The notes beneath the pieces are model-generated. The model was not told where the DNA came from, ran no database searches, and saw only the letters and a program-made list of their open reading frames with translations. From Odiellus spinosus (taxonomy: Eukaryota > Arthropoda > Arachnida > Opiliones > Phalangiidae): a DNA stretch of 64,000 bases. The stretch lies in NCBI GenBank assembly GCA_963920705.1, contig OY987226.1, positions 32,291,686-32,355,685 on the forward strand. Direction: 5' to 3'. This document shows positions 36,401 to 46,674 of this stretch, one piece after another; position 1 is the stretch's first letter, and each line of letters starts with the position of its first letter. Made by a program: the position numbers and the translations under genes.

Positions 36401-37169
36401 TTATACCAATCGGGTGCATGGCAAAGTACTCTCTATGAATCCCAGTTTATTTTGTGTGTTTTTACATTAATTAAATGGTTGGCTAAACCATTATGTGAAA
36501 CTTTTAATTTTACACTTTTTTGTGATCCTCTAAATAGGACCATCAGAAGCACGCGAAATAGTCAAGGCAAAATCTGCCTATTGTAAGCCTAAGGAATCTT
36601 CGTTGCAGACTAGAAAAACAATGCTGAAAATTTGGGGGTCAGCCATCAAACCTTAAATTCGAGTGTGGTAATGGTTAATAGGGATATTTTACTCTGGCTT
36701 GAACCAAAATGACCATTGACTTAAGTAATGGACATTAAAATAAAGTTTTATAGAAATCCTCTTGTTGCCAAACCCATGTGTTCAATTAAAATGCCTTACG
36801 CCGCACACCGATAACAAATGCAACCTAAGAAATGTGAGAGCCTACAAGCTATTAACTTTGTTAAGGTTGGCTAATGGGTAGGATCTTTCTTATCATTTTT
36901 AGCGATATTTCGCCTATTGCGACGCTAAGCAAACGATATGCGGGCGTTTGAAAAGCCATTTTCGTGTGCCCGAACCGAATCGCACATCCGTAAAAAAAAC
37001 GCACCAATTTGTCCGCCGATGGAAAACCCTTCCATATATTGTTTTCGTCATTTTTTATCACAGTGGTAAGGAAACGAAAATCAGAATAGAAGTAGGCGTG
37101 TGAAAAAACCGATGTTCTGGTGTAACGCTTGACATTGGCTCTTGCGGGTTGTATGACACTGAAATTCAC
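22678..37169 (-). CDS. Ionotropic receptor gene A (five exons, N-terminus incomplete)
   Basis: Five minus-strand exons join in frame: 37169-37005, 35739-35577, 34888-34677, 26817-26501 and 22939-22678. Junction phases are 0, 1, 0 and 2, and each intron begins with GT and ends with AG. The joined product is about 372 residues: a short pre-TM1 segment, TM1, pore region, TM2, an S2-type extracellular segment, then TM3 and a short basic tail. That topology defines ionotropic receptors, odour- or taste-gated cation channels in the dendrites of sensory neurons. Full IRs are usually 550-700 residues, so the amino-terminal S1 part is missing, perhaps in exons near 52 kb. No frameshift is seen in the last four exons. 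IR subtype cannot be named. Introns hold several dead transposons. Confidence 0.72.
22940..23700. other. IR intron, no feature recognised
   Basis: A plus-strand frame at 22995-23255 (86 codons) has no domain, splice context or promoter that I recognise. Confidence 0.3.
23707..23806 (+). repeat. Dispersed GC-rich repeat, copy 1
   Basis: GCCTTGTCGAGGTGAGGGGG, then TTCCGCTACATGGTAACACACCG and CCGGCCGGCTCTGGAGG blocks are shared, inverted, with 37380-37495. The GC-rich context continues to about 24040 without a recognised gene. It looks like the 5' part of a LINE- or SINE-type repeat, but I cannot name the family. Confidence 0.55.
24041..26500. other. IR intron, no feature recognised
   Basis: AT-rich. 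The short frames at 24549, 24813 and 25052 show no domain. Confidence 0.35.
26501..26817 (-). CDS. IR gene A exon (S2 ligand-binding segment)
   Basis: 317 bp, acceptor TTTTTTTTAACAG, donor gtacag, phase 0 in and phase 2 out. It encodes about 105 residues without a membrane helix, rich in acidic and aromatic residues (EEGEYYLKLL, ISSDSFGYVVEAFEYG). Its place between TM2 and TM3 makes it the S2 lobe. The donor is weaker than consensus, but it joins the TM3 exon in frame. Confidence 0.7.
26818..27694. other. IR intron, possibly decayed retroelement sequence
   Basis: Nothing codes convincingly. It borders the integrase relic and may be its decayed 3' continuation. Confidence 0.3.
27695..28470 (-). 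pseudogene. Ty3/gypsy-like integrase relic
   Basis: Minus-strand fragments in shifting frames match integrase in order. There is a zinc-finger-side piece (HRGRDETLYRITLQYWW at about 28250). A core piece follows (SKFVELYRIRDITAKACAKK at about 28120). A post-core piece, VERVHLDLAQLI, then WYENLPFIQFSI and a decayed GHS..ER.PDLPG stretch, lies at 28017-27800. Several frameshifts and stops separate them, and no LTRs or RT are visible. It lies in an IR intron in the same orientation as the gene. Clade assignment within Ty3/gypsy-type integrases is tentative. Confidence 0.6.
28471..29017. other. IR intron, no feature recognised
   Basis: May contain further decayed retroelement. A short acidic stretch near 28400 (ELVAEKEEVLKK, minus strand) is unassigned. 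Confidence 0.3.
29018..29335 (-). CDS. Uncharacterised 105-codon reading frame
   Basis: It has a well-mixed, basic composition (FHVHDEIADGRISRTKKD, LLWLHGDYVTRRLGERFNSY) that looks more protein-like than neighbouring frames. There is no clear acceptor at its 5' end and no family I recognise. It could be a fragment of another mobile element in the IR intron. Confidence 0.2.
   Translation of the reverse strand: MTSTFGYSMVVFRVYGMIARGWLGNYFHVHDEIADGRISRTKKDPKFISKYIFPLQTSLFAHHCASKLLWLHGDYVTRRLGERFNSYAIETCSKSPKILYKLSVV
31108..32261. mobile_element. Non-autonomous hAT-type element, 1154 bp
   Basis: 14-bp terminal inverted repeats CAGTGGCGTCGCTA are flanked by an exact 8-bp duplication, aatgtgat (31100-31107 and 32262-32269). 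The CAGTGGCG terminus and 8-bp duplication are hAT hallmarks. The interior has two long C runs near 31157-31197, scattered AT-rich sequence and no transposase. It interrupts the P-type transposase frame, so it is the younger of the two. Confidence 0.9.
33037..33089 (-). other. Short intron inside the THAP domain
   Basis: Donor gtaatg and acceptor TTCTTGAAG, 53 bp. Removing it brings the THAP cysteine and histidine into C-x2-H spacing, which supports the splice. Confidence 0.65.
33249..33785. other. Poly(A) run and unassigned sequence
   Basis: About 36 consecutive A at 33430-33465. Beyond it a frame opens at 33668 (MADYSQVVRNFLCRHRRH) after a good initiation context, but it runs into a repeat and has no recognised domain. 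Confidence 0.4.
33786..34275. repeat. Copy of the long-inverted-repeat arm seen at 58.5-60 kb
   Basis: It has three 14-bp units (TTTTTCAAATCATG), then three copies of a block of about 100 bp (TTTTCATTACTGACAGACTAG ... TCTCGTTCGCGACGACC), then CCCGTGGTAACGCGGATC and the short hairpin CTAGACCCCACTAGGGTTGG. The same blocks occur inverted at 58500-59010. It has no coding capacity and lies in an IR intron. Confidence 0.75.
34677..34888 (-). CDS. IR gene A exon (pore end and TM2)
   Basis: 212 bp, acceptor ACTTTTTCAG, donor gtgagt, phase 1 in and phase 0 out. It encodes PSLKGGVLFYVIW followed by a long hydrophobic helix ending in AAYLSFLKATFS. This has the P-x-W-x-Y-x-L spacing typical of IR TM2. 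Confidence 0.75.
35120..35405 (+). pseudogene. Non-LTR retrotransposon RT fragment
   Basis: Frame-shifted pieces read DWSKAFDSFCHKRLIFKL and, after shifts, LILKPLLFNLFVSDLPSAL. These are the reverse-transcriptase A-motif region and the block after the GVPQGS motif of Jockey/CR1-type LINEs. The catalytic YADD/FADD region is absent. It lies between two IR exons. Confidence 0.6.
35577..35739 (-). CDS. IR gene A exon (TM1 and pore-loop start)
   Basis: 163 bp, acceptor TTTTTTAAG, donor gtaaga, phase 0 in and phase 1 out. TM1 is SLVALLVASIIFFM, followed by a basic loop and FHYHFQAVKTLLRE. A second possible acceptor 14 bp further in would shorten TM1 and change the phase. Confidence 0.7.
35740..37004. 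other. IR intron, no feature recognised
   Basis: AT-rich; nothing beyond the open extension of the 37005-37169 exon (36861-37004). Confidence 0.35.
37005..37169 (-). CDS. Probable IR gene A exon before TM1
   Basis: Acceptor CGTTTTACAG before GTGAAT; 165 bp to a candidate donor gtgcgt, phase 0 to 0, which fits the TM1 exon. It encodes a segment with VIQPARANVKRY and NIWKGFPSADKL. IRs commonly have a proline-rich approach and a tryptophan just before TM1. The frame stays open to 36861, so the donor choice is uncertain. Confidence 0.45.
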
Positions 37170-37379
37170 CTGTAAAACGTGAAATTCAAAATTAAAATAA
37201 CAAACATTTTGTTAATTGATATATACCGCGATATTATAAAAAAACGTGATATTTTGCTGAAAATATAAGCTCCATAGCTTCAACCAACTGTTTTGGGCAC
37301 TCGTTAATTAACGAAATTCCGGCGCAGCCCTGGCTTATCCCTGACACGGGACGGTCAAAGCGAGAATCCATCGGGGAAC

Positions 37380-37495
37380 CGCCAATCCTTGGACCTCCAG
37401 AGCCGGCCGGGCGAAGCGGTGTGTTAACACTTAGCGGAAGACAGATGTATTTGCCAACTCCGACCCCCTCACCACGACAAGGCAAACATCTCATA
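37380..37495 (-). repeat. Dispersed GC-rich repeat, copy 2
   Basis: Inverted relative of 23707-23806 (GCCTTGTCGTGGTGAGGGGG, TTAACACACCGC, CCGGCCGGCTCTGGAGG). The 90-codon frame over it is a shadow of the repeat. Confidence 0.55.
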
Positions 37496-37506
37496 TGCTT
37501 AGACAA

Positions 37507-38400
37507 TTTTGACTTATGTTGAGCTCCAAATCACACGATCATTAAATAAAGCCAATGGTAGTCAATATTGAACTTTAATTTCAAGACTCAAACGATATAC
37601 ACGTGTTTGGATATGAGCCATAGTTTCCAAGATATAACGGGGTGAAATCGGTCTCATTCTCGTTCGTGATAATATGCAAGGTATCGACTAAACTCTAGAT
37701 TAGAGCTTTGCGTACGGACTACCGTACGTTTCGATTCGTTATGAAATTCTTAGTAAGTCAGTTTTCTAAACAAAAGCAGTAGGCCAAAAACACGGGCAAG
37801 ATTTTAATTAGAATTTAAAAAAATAATGTTTATCTTTTAACACTAATATCATAAAGTTACGTTTTTCCGATCCGCAGTCCGAAAGGATTCAAGCATTTTT
37901 CATTCATTTTGGCGACTATTAAATCTTGTTGGTTGTGGTTTTTATTGAGACGCAACTGTGGGCTAACTTATTTTCATTGCATGTGAAGTTCATCATAAAA
38001 ATTTGCTCAAAATTTGAGTTCTCGTGGCATGACTAATAGCCATCACTCTTCCACAGAAATGGAATTTATAAAGTTGATATACTAGTCAATCCATTTGCAG
38101 CGTTTGCGATGACTGTTTGTTTCAACGTTAGATCAAGATCTGATCATTAGAAATTTTTATTCGTTCGACAAATGGAAAGAGCTCCATTTTCAAATAGATT
38201 AGGTCTGACCAAAAACCTTACAGTTAAAAAGGTTTTAAACAAATTTTTGACGTCATTTCCGTGAACAATTAAAGAAGATCCAAGCAGCGAAATTCTATTA
38301 AAATTTTCAAAATTCCAACAAAAAAAAAACAAAAAAAAAATGATCCTGAACTTTCACAGAAAATTTGTATCCGTCGTCCAGCGCAACCGTTTTAAAAAGC
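37507..38400. other. Non-coding, no feature recognised
   Basis: AT-rich, with A-runs at 38319-38340. Confidence 0.35.
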
Positions 38401-38413
38401 TGGACAATTTCAA

Positions 38414-38517
38414 TAATAATAATAATGTTTTTGAATTTGAAAACTAATAATAATTTGTATTTGAATAATAATAATAATAATAATAATTATAATAATAATA
38501 ATATTAATAATAATAGT
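38414..38517. repeat. (AAT)n microsatellite
   Basis: Interrupted AAT repeats of about 100 bp, directly at the 5' side of the LINE remnant. Confidence 0.85.
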
Positions 38518-39064
38518 CTGGGTAGAAATTGTATCCGAGAAGGGGGAGAAGCTGTTACTTGGGAACCATTATTTTGCTCCAACTACTTCCCTGGAAGAAT
38601 ATGACATGTACTTTGCAAACATTGAAGCAAAATTACTTACATATAGTGGATTAATAGTCATTATAGGTGATTTTAATCCCCCGAAGATCGATTGGCAAAG
38701 CTACACGGCAGTATGGTAAAGCGAAAAGCTAATGTTTTTTTGGACTTTTGCAACTCTTTAGATTTAACTCAAGCTAATGAACTTAGAAATAATTGCGGAA
38801 ATATTTTATATTTGGCGTTATCAAACTCCGACATTTTACAAGTACAATCAGACTTATGCCCCTTAGTACCGCCGGACATCTTTCATCCTCCACTATTGAT
38901 ACAGGCTAGGCTACTAAACCAAAAAATATTATAGCCTTGATACTTCCACTTCTATTGAAAACATTGAGTTTAAATTCAATTTTAAAAAGTGTGATTACAA
39001 AAAACTATATGAGACATTAAGAAACGAAGATTGGAAACCCTTACTTCAAACAAGGGACGTAGAT

Positions 39065-39802
39065 TTGGCAGTGAACCTACTGGAAAAAGAAGTAACACTA
39101 GCCCTCAACTCTTGCATACCAAAAGCAGGGAACTCTAAAACAAAATACCCTGGATGGTTTTCTCATGAACTAAGAATCGGCTTAAACAGGAAGCACTATT
39201 TTCACAAGAAATTTAAACGGACACAAAAACAGGAAGACTTCCATAGATTTAAAGATCTACGAAGACAAACTCAACACTTACTACAAAGAGATAGAGAAGC
39301 TTATGGTGTAACAATCACAGACGAATTAAAAACAAAACCCGAGAATATATGGAAATATGCAAACGACCGGATAAAGTCCAAAAAAGAAGGAGGAAATATC
39401 ATACTTACCGGAAAAGATAAGAAGCCAATAATACGGAATGAAGAAATCGCTAATGTTTTCCGAGAACACTTTCTAAAAATTGGGGATTCTCAGACAGTGC
39501 CTCATGATAATACCTCAATAAACGAGGCACACAAAACAAGAATTAATACTGACCGTCCTTTGACGAAAATCAAGATTTGTGAAGGCGATGTAAAACGGGC
39601 AATATGCAAACTTAAATTAAGAAAATCAACTGGACCAGATGGCATTCCAGCCTTTATTATCAAAGGCTGTTCCGATGTCTTTCTGCCGCTACTATTGCAT
39701 ATTTTCAATTTATCCCTAGCCACAGGTGTCTATCCAGAACGGTGGAAAGAAGCCATACTGTTACCTATTTTCAAAAAAAGGGAACAGGGGAATGGCCAGT
39801 AA
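39065..39802 (+). pseudogene. LINE ORF2 piece: linker and RT fingers
   Basis: 245 codons open from the endonuclease-RT linker into RT motif 1-2 (LRKSTGPDGIP). It leaves frame just before the SNYRPIS motif, which continues in another frame. The first codon is internal and not a true start. Confidence 0.8.
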
Positions 39803-39913
39803 CTACCGACCTATATCATTGATATCTGTGTTATCGAAGATTTTCGAAATGATTATACATGATCACCTAACCAGTTGGTTTAAGCCAATGCTTTCGCCTA
39901 TGCAACATGGGTT

Positions 39914-40456
39914 TTGCCAAAAAAATCAACTATTACTAACCTTCTCTCTTTCATAAACTTCATGGCACCTAAAATTGAAAATCAAGGGCAGGTAGATGCC
40001 ATATTCATGGATTTGAGTAAAGCGTTTGACCGAATAAGCCACTCAATACTACTTATTAAGCTCAAATCCTACGGATTAGGTGTAAAACTACTGATGTGGA
40101 CTAGCAGCTATCTGGAGAAAAGAAAAAATACAATAAAAGTAAACGGCAAACTTACCAATGTGGACTTCCGTATTGATCGCGGAGTTCCTCAGGGGTCAGC
40201 ACTAGGCCCATTATTATTCGTCATATTTACAAATGACCTATTTGAAACCCTCGATTTAAAAAATGAACTAAAAGCGTTTGCTGACGACAATAAGCTATTC
40301 AATTCTATAACCAATATAAATGATTGCGAAAATCTAAATGCCGATTTAGACAAAATATGTTCCTGGGGTACTCGGAGTGAACTCCCTCTTAACGCAGCTA
40401 AAACATATATAGTTACTTTCACCCGCAAAAACGAATCCTATTCGGCACATATATAA
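39914..40456 (+). pseudogene. LINE ORF2 piece: RT palm
   Basis: 180 codons with RT motifs A (MDLSKAFD), B (GVPQGSALGPLLF) and C (FADDNKLF). The catalytic aspartates are present. Frame breaks on both sides, near 39915 and 40455, make it a fragment. Confidence 0.85.
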
Positions 40457-40459
40457 CAT

Positions 40460-40889
40460 TAACGGCAATGAGATAAAGAGACTTACGGCTGTTACAGACT
40501 TGGGGTTAATCCACGATGACAAGCTTTATATGAATAAACAAACCGAAAAATGTAGATCAGATTGCTACAGGAAATTGTACATTTGCCTAAAAATAGCCCG
40601 CAATCTCAAAAGTAGTAAAGTTTTTACTATGCTATATAAAGGGGTTGTACTAGCCAAATTAGAATATGGCAATATTTTATGGGGAGGTTCCTCCGAAAAC
40701 GCAAAATATCGGCTTGAAAGAGTACAGCGAAAGTTTGTCCAACTATATAACAGGTATTTTTTCCCTAATAATCCAAACAAGTACGAGCAAACACTAAAGA
40801 TAAACAATCTTATAACCATAAAAAACCGATTAAAAACAGCAGAAATTGTATTCATACATGGCCTGCTTCACAATCGGATAAATACTTGA
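40460..40889 (+). pseudogene. LINE ORF2 piece: thumb and carboxyl region
   Basis: Continues the LINE with AVTDLGLIHDDKL, KLEYGNILWGG and LERVQRKFVQL, the usual post-palm motifs of Jockey/CR1-type elements. It stops at 40889. Further LINE-like peptide follows in another frame to about 41080. Confidence 0.75.
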
Positions 40890-41087
40890 GGAAATACAAC
40901 TTCGTGTCCCAAACGCACGTACCAGGAATAAAAATATATTTTATATCAAGGAAAAATGTAGGCTTAATGGTATTAAAAGAGCGCAAGCAACTTGCAACGA
41001 AATTGGTCATGGGATAGATATATTTGACCGAAGTAAAGCTACATTAAAGAATAAACTTAAGAATCTGTACTCCGTTGTGAGATTTTC

Positions 41088-41159
41088 TCTTGACACCTCT
41101 AAACGTAAAACGAACTCATTCTCACACGAAACAATCTATTTTTGTGTGCAATTAGTACA
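41088..41159 (-). pseudogene. USP fragment continuing past BEL-2
   Basis: CTNCTQK, a stop, then IVSCENEFVLRLEVSREN. It is in the same frame as 46947 onward when the duplicated gtaca is counted once. C-x2-C followed by a beta-strand-like segment fits the USP zinc finger. The relic ends where the LINE begins. Confidence 0.5.
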
Positions 41160-41424
41160 TGTTTACGACTACGTAGTTTTTTAATGTCAATCTGAAATTA
41201 GTTTTTTATCAATATGAATGTAATGTAACTGTTTTTTTATTATTTGTAATTTGTATATATAAGCAATCAGTTAGACCTAATAGGGCAGTTGTTGTCGAGA
41301 TACAGTCGTGGTTAACTCAATCAATTATGTCATAACAGTCGAGAATAAAGTATAAGTTTATTATTATTTATGTAATGCGTGGCAAGTTATTTCTTCTATC
41401 GTCTATCAAGCTGATGCGCCAACA
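41160..41424 (+). repeat. BEL-2 5' LTR
   Basis: TGTTTACGACTACG to GATGCGCCAACA. It contains a TATATATAAG promoter-like box (about 41254-41263) and AATAAA at 41344-41349. Confidence 0.95.
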
Positions 41425-41426
41425 TT

Positions 41427-41444
41427 TGGTCCGTCGAGCCGGAT
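41427..41444 (+). other. BEL-2 primer-binding site
   Basis: TGGTCCGTCGAGCCGGAT lies 2 bp past the 5' LTR. From memory it resembles the complement of a tRNA-Tyr 3' end with one mismatch; unverified. Confidence 0.45.
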
Positions 41445-41547
41445 CTTCGTAACATCAGCGAACAGTACAATTCATCTGAGAAGATCTGGTTTCGTTTTAT
41501 TGCGTATGGAAACAGTTTGATTCGAAAAGAAGTCATTCAACTTAGCC

Positions 41548-42432
41548 ATGGACGTACTACTGAACAAACGCCGTGCCATCAAGGGACAATTAACAAGACT
41601 TCAAGGTATACGCGTCACTCACTCAACTCAACCACTCACGGATATTGCGGTTAAAACATATCAAGACAAGTCGGACAAGCTCTTGATCGAACTGGAGAAC
41701 TTACAACAAGCCATCGTAGAATCAAGTACCGCTGCCGACTTTGATACTAACGAAAGGGAATACAACGATTTAATCACCCGAGCGGAAGATTTAAGCATGT
41801 TTTTCAATGACCTCCTAACCCAATACAGGAGGGCAGCTCCACAGCCCGTAACAGCAAGAACAACGGCAGATATTAAACTTCCGAAAATATAGCTTCCAAT
41901 GTTCAGCGGTAATTATACAGAGTGGTTTACATTCCATGATCTTTTTACCGCCACAGTGCACAATTCACCACTATCTGGAGCCCAGAAACTACAGTACCTG
42001 AAATCATCTCTTCGTGGTGATGCAGCCGTACTCATACAATCGATTCTAATAACTGACGCCAACTACAACGAAGCATGGAGTATTCTATTAGAACGCTACA
42101 ACAACACCAGAGAAATTATTGATGCGCAAATCAAAAGACTCTTTCATCAATCAAGTATCAAGGACGAATCTGCGGCAGCCATTCGGTGTTTACTTGACAC
42201 AACGACCGAATGTATCCGCTCATTACGTGTACTCAATGAACCGGTCCAACACTGGGACGCCATACTTCTACATATAGTCAAGGAGAAACTTGACTCGGAA
42301 TCAAGAAAGAATGGGAGCTGTCACTCATCAGTACCACAAGACCAACCTTCAAGGAACTTACAACGTTTCTCGAACAACGAGCACGGGCATTACTGGCCTC
42401 AGCGTCATCTAATACTCATAAACCCAAGGTAG
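41548..42432 (+). pseudogene. BEL-2 gag, N-terminal part with nonsense codon
   Basis: Starts at an ATG with a basic helix (MDVLLNKRRAIKGQL) and a coiled-coil-like region. An in-frame TAG lies at 41890-41892. The DUF1759 capsid region continues in the same frame (PMFSGNYTEWFTF onward), then leaves frame near 42305 in a run of A and G. The zinc knuckles follow in another frame. Confidence 0.85.
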
Positions 42433-42461
42433 TCCCGACTGGCTATCAGCGAAAAAGCACT

Positions 42462-44912
42462 TTGACACATCATGGCGCAGTCCAGGATACTTGTATCGTT
42501 TGTGGAGGTTCACATTCTATTTACAGATGCGAGTCATTTACGAAGGCTACAATTGACGATCGATGGAAGATTATCAAAGAACACTCACTATGCTACAATT
42601 GCCTGCGGGGCGACCATCAAGCCATAAACTGTAGATCTGGCAGCTGCCGGAAGTGTTCGTCAAAACACAATTCGCTTCTGCATCGAACCATGAAAGCACC
42701 ACTAGAGTCAGCGACCAGAGCAACTGAAGTCAACTGCTTGACATCCAGAGAAGTTAATTCCTCAGCGCAAGTTCTGTTAGCTACGGCCATAATTGAAGTA
42801 GAGCTATCTAATGGTCAAAGACACTCTCTTCGTGCCCTATTGGATTCCGGGTCCCAGGCCAGTTTTATTACCGAGCAATGTTGTAGAGACTTACAACTTA
42901 GACGAAAACGCCACAATGTCACAGTGGGAGGCATTGGTGCTGTCGGAATTGGCACGTCCCGTGGAACCGTACAACTCCATATTAAACCCATTGACGGTAG
43001 CAGTGCAATCAAGGTCGAAGCATTGGTTCTGAAGACGGTCACCGGGGACTTGCCAAATATGCCTATCAACATAAAATCTTGGACCCACATCAAGAGATTA
43101 AAACTGGCAGATAAAACCTTCTATCAACCCGGCCCGATCGACGTACTACTGGGTGCCGATGTGTATCTACACTTAGTACGGGATGGTATTCGAAGCGTAA
43201 GACCAGGCACAGCCAGTGCGTTTAATACAGTCTTTGGTTGGGCAATTTGTGGTACGACTGGAGAGACAAGGTCCACCCCACTGACGCCTTCAATTCAAAT
43301 TCATTCTTGCACAATTGATGAGCAGCTCACGAAATTCTGGGAACTGGAAGAGATATGTCCAAGGCGAGCACTGACCTTGGCCGAACGTCAATGTGAAGAA
43401 AGCTTCAATAAATTCACAACACGAAATATAGAAGGAAGATATGTAGTTCGTCTCCCTCTAAAGGGTCCTCTAGAATTTGGAGACTCTCGACGAATGGCGG
43501 TTCGACGATTCTCAAGCCAAGAAGCGCGACTACAATCAAACCCTGACCTATATAAGCAGTACCGAACTTATATGAACGAATATATCACGTTGGGTCACAT
43601 GTCACTAGTAACTGAAGAGGAATATGCCGCGCAGAAGGGTTTTTACTTACCCCACCATGCAGTATTGAAGGAGAGCAGTACCACTACGAAACTACGAGTA
43701 GTATTCGATGCCTCAGCAAAATCAACTAATGGCACATCCCTCAACGACCTGCTGCTTGTGGGAGCCAAAACGCAGGATGATTTAATACTACTATTGATTC
43801 GTTTCAGAATGCACGCTGTCGTCATAACGGCAGACATTGAGAAGATGTATAGACAGATTCTCGTAAATCCGGAAGATACTAATTTACAACGAATAGTATG
43901 GCGCGAAAATGTCTCTGAACCACTACGAGACTATAAACTCCTAACAGTCACGTACGGAACAGCGGCAGCTCCCTTCCTTGCTACACGAACTTTAAAACAA
44001 CTTGCAACAGATGTACAAGACAAGTTTCCCAAAGCAGCGCATGCATTGGCTGAAGACTTTTACGTCGATGACCTGATGTCCGGGGCCGATGACACTAATG
44101 AAGCACTTCAACTCCAATCTGAATTACTTAAGGCGTCCATGGAAGGTGGATTCCAGCTTCGGAAATGGGCATCCAGCGACTCTGCGTTACTTGCGTCGTT
44201 GCCAGCAGAAATGCGCGCAATCCAAGGACCACTTACCCTTGACAATACCGAACGTATTAAGACTCTTGGTCTCTTATGGACACCGGCAACGGACTCGTTC
44301 TCATTCGCCGTGACAGTACTTGCAGACAAGCCTATCCTAACCAAACGAATTATTCTTTCGGAAGTCGCAAAGGTGTTTGACCCAATTGGACTATTAGCAC
44401 CGATAATCATCAATATGAAAATACTACTTCAAGATCTATGGAGGCATAAACTCGACTGGGATGAGTTGGTGCCCGAGCCTGTAATCCTGAAGTGGAAGGC
44501 GTTCCAGACTGACCTAACGGACATCCAGCTCCTTAACATTCCGCGTCATGTCTCCCAAAGACGAGCTCAAGGGATCAGTCTTCACGGGTTTTGCGACGCG
44601 TTAGAAAAGGCGTACGCCGCTGCAGTATATTTAAGAACTAGTAATCAAGATGGTGAAGTCCAACTACATCTAATAGCAGCGAAGACCAAGGTTGCACCTC
44701 TCAAACAGGTGTCTTTACCGAAGCTGGAACTATGCGGTGCTGTCCTACTCATCCAGTTAGTTAAAACCATACAAGATGCATTGAAGTCTCAATCTCTAGA
44801 AACGCACTGTTGGACAGACTCAATGACAGTGTTGGGATGGTGGCCTCACCTCCGCAACGATGGCGTACCTTTATCGCAAATAAAGTATCCGAGATTCAAG
44901 GTTCTGTCATAG
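42462..44912 (+). pseudogene. BEL-2 knuckles, protease, RT and start of RNase H
   Basis: 816 codons, entered by frameshift and not by its first ATG. Cysteine knuckles (CIVC, CYNC, CRKC) lie at 42490-42690, protease LLDSGSQASF at about 42835, RT TADIEKMY at about 43830 and YVDD at about 44065, and RNase H-like GFCDALEKAYAA at about 44590 with CWTDSMTVLGW at 44810. It shifts frame near 44835. RT catalytic residues are present. Confidence 0.88.
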
Positions 44913-45240
44913 GAGCTCAATGGCATCACGTCAAAGGCGAACACAATCCAGCGGACTGTGCATCTCGGGGGACATCTGCAGTCGAGCTCCAGTATCATAA
45001 CCTTTGGTGGCATGGGCCTCGTTGGCTCACCGAAATTTCTACGTTCCACGATCAATCATCCCTAGAAGAAACGGAGGAATGTCTCATCGAAGCTCGACCA
45101 CTTCCTACAATGTCAACTCATGGAACAATTGATACATCCCTATTGGATAAATTTTCATCATTGAACATGTTACTTCGAGTTACAGCGTACATTCGGCGTT
45201 TTGTGACAAACCCCGATCTTCCAAGCCTGACAGAATCGTG
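44840..45240 (+). pseudogene. BEL-2 RNase H to integrase linker piece
   Basis: Third frame of the polyprotein: ANKVSEIQ, WHHVKGEHNPADCASRG and LWWHGPRWL. These are the conserved RNase H-end and post-RNase H motifs, also present in BEL-1. It ends by frameshift near 45235. Confidence 0.85.
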
Positions 45241-45955
45241 GGCCCATTAACTACGTCCGAAATGGAATCAGCATTGAAATATTGGATTCAATCTGTCCAA
45301 CAACAAGAATTTAGTACAGAAATATATGCTCTCAAGAATTCAAAACCAATTCCATCACGAAGTAAACTACTGTCACTAAACCCATTTATTGACTTGGAAG
45401 GAATTCTCAGAGTTGGAGGACGTATCCGTAACGCCAACCTCAACACCGATCGTATCCATCCGATGATTATACCCCGAAGAAGCAAGTTAACTGACCTAAT
45501 TCTTGTCTATGAACATTTAAAGCATCTACATGCTGGACCTCAACTACTCGCCTCTGTCATTCAACGCCGGTTCTGGATTTGCGGTCTAAGGGATGCCGTG
45601 AGATTCCAAATTCGACATTGCATACCATGCGTCCGTCAGAAGGCCACCACCCTTCAACAACAAATGGCAGATCTACCCTCCGTTCGTGTCAATCCAGCCA
45701 GGGCGTTTTTGAGATGTGGTGTGGATTATGCAGGACCGCTCTCCCTCAAGGTCATGAAAATCCGCGGCCAAAAGACGTTTAAGGCTTACATTGCACTCTT
45801 CGTGTGCTTTGTAACCCGGGCCATACACCTCGAAATCGTCAGCGATATGACCACTGAAGCCTTTCTAGCCGCACTTCGACGTTTCACCGCACGTAGAGGA
45901 AAAAGCTCTGATATTTATAGCGACTGTGGGTCCAATTTCCACGGCGCCAACAGAG
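45238..45955 (+). pseudogene. BEL-2 integrase, zinc finger and core
   Basis: LTTSEMESALKYW, then an HHCC zinc finger (HLKHLHAG ... CIPCVRQK), and the core with aspartates in GVDYAGPL (about 45720) and YSDCGSNFHGA (about 45920). The frame breaks again near 45950, before the catalytic glutamate. The open frame runs on to 46098 out of register. Confidence 0.87.
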
Positions 45956-46616
45956 AGAATTCCTCAAATTTACAACCACGCAATCTAGCCGCACAGAAAT
46001 TGCACGGTGGACGGTGGAGGAAGGCATACGCTGGCATTTTAACCCACCAGCCGCACCTAATTTTGGAGGTATCTGGGAAGCCGGTGTACGGTCCGTAAAG
46101 TTTCACCTGAAGAGAGTAATAGGACTCACTGCACTAACGTTTGAGGAGATGAACACGCTTCTATGCCAGGTCGAAGCATGCCTAAACTCCAGACCATTAT
46201 CAGCACTCTCAACAGACCCGGACAGTTTGGTGGCTCTAACTCCAGGGCATTTCCTTATTGGCGACGCTTTGACTGCAATTCCGGAACCCGATCTTACGAA
46301 CACCAAGACGAGTCGTCTAAATAGATGGCAATTGGGCCAGCAGCTTTTACAACATTTTTGGCGACGATGGCATAATGAATATCTAACGAGGTTACAACAG
46401 CGACCAAAATGGCTAACGGTCAAACGCAACTTAAAAATTGGTGACTTGGTCCTTCTTAAGGAAGATGATCTGCCGCCTACAAAATGGAGGCTAGGGCGCA
46501 TTCAAGAAGTACACCCTGGAACCGATGGATGTGTCAGAGTAGCCAACATAAGAACAGCCGATCGCACACTTCAACGACCCGTTTCGAAGATTTGCCTACT
46601 ACCATTGGACAATTAA
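45955..46616 (+). pseudogene. BEL-2 integrase end and DUF5641-like domain
   Basis: Contains the integrase glutamate region (PNFGGIWEAGVRSVK), LCQVEACLNSRPL, TPGHFLIG and a C-terminal domain (FWRRWHNEYLTRLQQR, LVLLKEDDLPP). It ends at a TAA about 58 bp before the 3' LTR. Confidence 0.87.
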
Positions 46617-46674
46617 TTATAACCGTAATTTTATTATAACCTTAATTTAAAGGGTACTTTAAAGGACACCGGAA

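Larger units (their letters stand above)
38530..41087 (+). mobile_element. Jockey/CR1-type LINE remnant, 5' truncated and frame-broken
   Basis: Order on the plus strand: end of an APE-type endonuclease (IIGDFNPPKIDW near 38660); linker; RT from 39600 (STGPDGIPAFIIK, YPERWKEAILLPIFKK); SNYRPISLISVLSKIFE (39800); FMDLSKAFDRIS (40005); GVPQGSALGPLLF (40180); FADDNKLF (40280); then the carboxyl region (RTRNKNIFYIKEK, 40910-41060). Frame breaks occur near 39780, 39915 and 40455, so it is dead. There is no poly(A) tail. Its 3' edge abuts the minus-strand USP relic at about 41087. Confidence 0.85.
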
